In this document: positions 63,326 through 64,000 of the stretch, one piece after another
Position numbering within the stretch: position 1 is the stretch's first letter
Layout of the letters: each line of letters begins with the position of its first letter
DNA from: Chryseobacterium nepalense
GTDB taxonomy: Bacteria > Bacteroidota > Bacteroidia > Flavobacteriales > Weeksellaceae
Assembly: GCF_023195755.1 (NCBI RefSeq)
Contig: NZ_CP096203.1
Coordinates: 3,782,001 to 3,846,000, forward strand
Direction: 5' to 3'
DNA length: 64,000 nt
Made by a program: the position numbers and the translations under genes
The notes under the pieces: model-generated
Seen by the model: the letters and a program-made list of their open reading frames with translations, nothing else
Told to the model about the DNA's origin: nothing
The model's database searches: none

Positions 63326-64000
63326 TTAAATTCCTTCTCCAAAAAATGTCTGATACAGAAGATAAACATTTAAAACAATTATAATAAAAGAAATGATCCA
63401 GACACAGATTTTTAGAAAGGGTTTATTCACGAATTCTCCCATCTTCGCTTTATCACTGGTAAACATCACTAAAGGAACAACGGCAAAGCTCAGCTGCATG
63501 GATAATATGACCTGGCTCAGTACGAGAAGATCCGTAGTGCCCTGTTCACCATAAAGAATGGCGACAATCAACGCAGGGATTACGGCAATCAATCTTGTTA
63601 TAAGACGTCGCAGCCAGGGTTTTAATTTAATATTCAGAAAACCTTCCATTACGATTTGCCCGGCAAGAGTTCCTGTTAAAGTAGAATTTTGCCCTGAGGC
63701 TAGTAAAGCAACGGCAAAAATAATGCTTGCCATGGAAGCGCCTAAAATGGGAGTTAGTAATTTATAGGCATCATGAATATCCGCTACATCATGATTTCCG
63801 GAAACATGGAAAGTAGCAGCAGCCAGAATAAGGATGGCGGCATTAATAAAAAACGCAAGCATCAGAGAAAAAGTGCTGTCTAATGTTGCAAATTTTATGG
63901 CTTCTTTTTTTCCCTCACTATTTCTTGGATAATCCCTCGTCTGAACAATGCTGCTGTGTAGGTATAAATTATGCGGCATAACGGTTGCCCCCAAAATTCC
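63326..64000 (-). CDS. Nramp family divalent metal transporter (N-terminal part outside window)
   Basis: The C-terminal part of an MntH/Nramp inner-membrane transporter importing Mn2+ or Fe2+ with protons. The visible part begins in the family motif [14 protein letters not shown] (metal-binding TM6 MPH), followed by [20 protein letters not shown] and about six membrane spans. The frame is open to the window edge, so the start and the DPGN motif of TM1 lie beyond it. Confidence 0.9.
   Translation of the reverse strand, partial: GILGATVMPHNLYLHSSIVQTRDYPRNSEGKKEAIKFATLDSTFSLMLAFFINAAILILAAATFHVSGNHDVADIHDAYKLLTPILGASMASIIFAVALLASGQNSTLTGTLAGQIVMEGFLNIKLKPWLRRLITRLIAVIPALIVAILYGEQGTTDLLVLSQVILSMQLSFAVVPLVMFTSDKAKMGEFVNKPFLKICVWIISFIIIVLNVYLLYQTFFGEGI

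Overview
The window is AT-rich chromosomal DNA of a Bacteroidetes bacterium, most likely class Flavobacteriia and probably Chryseobacterium or a near relative in the Weeksellaceae (inference). Support comes from type IX secretion (T9SS) type B sorting domains, choice-of-anchor L proteins, a DUF1501/DUF1800 pair, DUF5686 outer-membrane proteins, a BT_3928-like DoxX protein, and many promoters with the Bacteroidetes -7 element TAnnTTTG and, in the best cases, an upstream TTG. No rRNA, tRNA, CRISPR array, prophage or transposase gene was found. Most of the window is ordinary core genome; the accessory interest is in the first 13 kb and in the intergenic repeats.

Layout. 1-7424: three tandem paralogous T9SS-exported adhesin-like proteins, the first cut by the window edge. 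7510-12545: an RNA-repair neighbourhood with RtcB RNA ligase, two RlaP-type nucleotidyltransferases, a HopJ-family protein and a WYL regulator. 12792-15399: DUF1501 and DUF1800 exported proteins. 15645-23628: a beta-barrel protein, glucokinase, two YceI proteins (the first behind a perfect FNR-type box), an exported protein, a hydrolase, an ammonium transporter and serine dehydratase. 23831-32568: prephenate dehydrogenase behind a probable tyrosine attenuator, a CPA2 antiporter, a LytTR two-component pair with small exported proteins, alanine dehydrogenase, TsaE and a stop-interrupted transglycosylase-like gene. 32691-36317: dnaG, clpP and a PfpI-family protein. 36375-45951: DUF1599, DoxX, TerB-like, tpiA and a small membrane protein in one direction, divergent folP, then two DUF5686 proteins. 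46244-51842: alaS, then an ECF sigma / anti-sigma-like / RclC-like / MsrAB stress cluster. 51929-58806: two paralogous membrane proteins, an ABC exporter, an odd AAA protein, prfB and a DedA protein. 58972-64000: a lipoprotein hydrolase, a 21-bp tandem array with an 84-bp higher-order period, DUF808, dnaJ, grpE and the 3' part of an Nramp transporter.

How the genes work together. The RtcB cluster looks like a regulated RNA-damage response. The ECF cluster looks like an envelope oxidative or chlorine stress response, pairing methionine sulfoxide repair with an RclC-like membrane protein. The tyrosine leader would link prephenate dehydrogenase expression to tyrosyl-tRNA charging. Intergenic regions carry several families of structured, dispersed repeats. 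DnaG, DnaJ and MsrB all lack some or all of the zinc-binding cysteines usual in their families.
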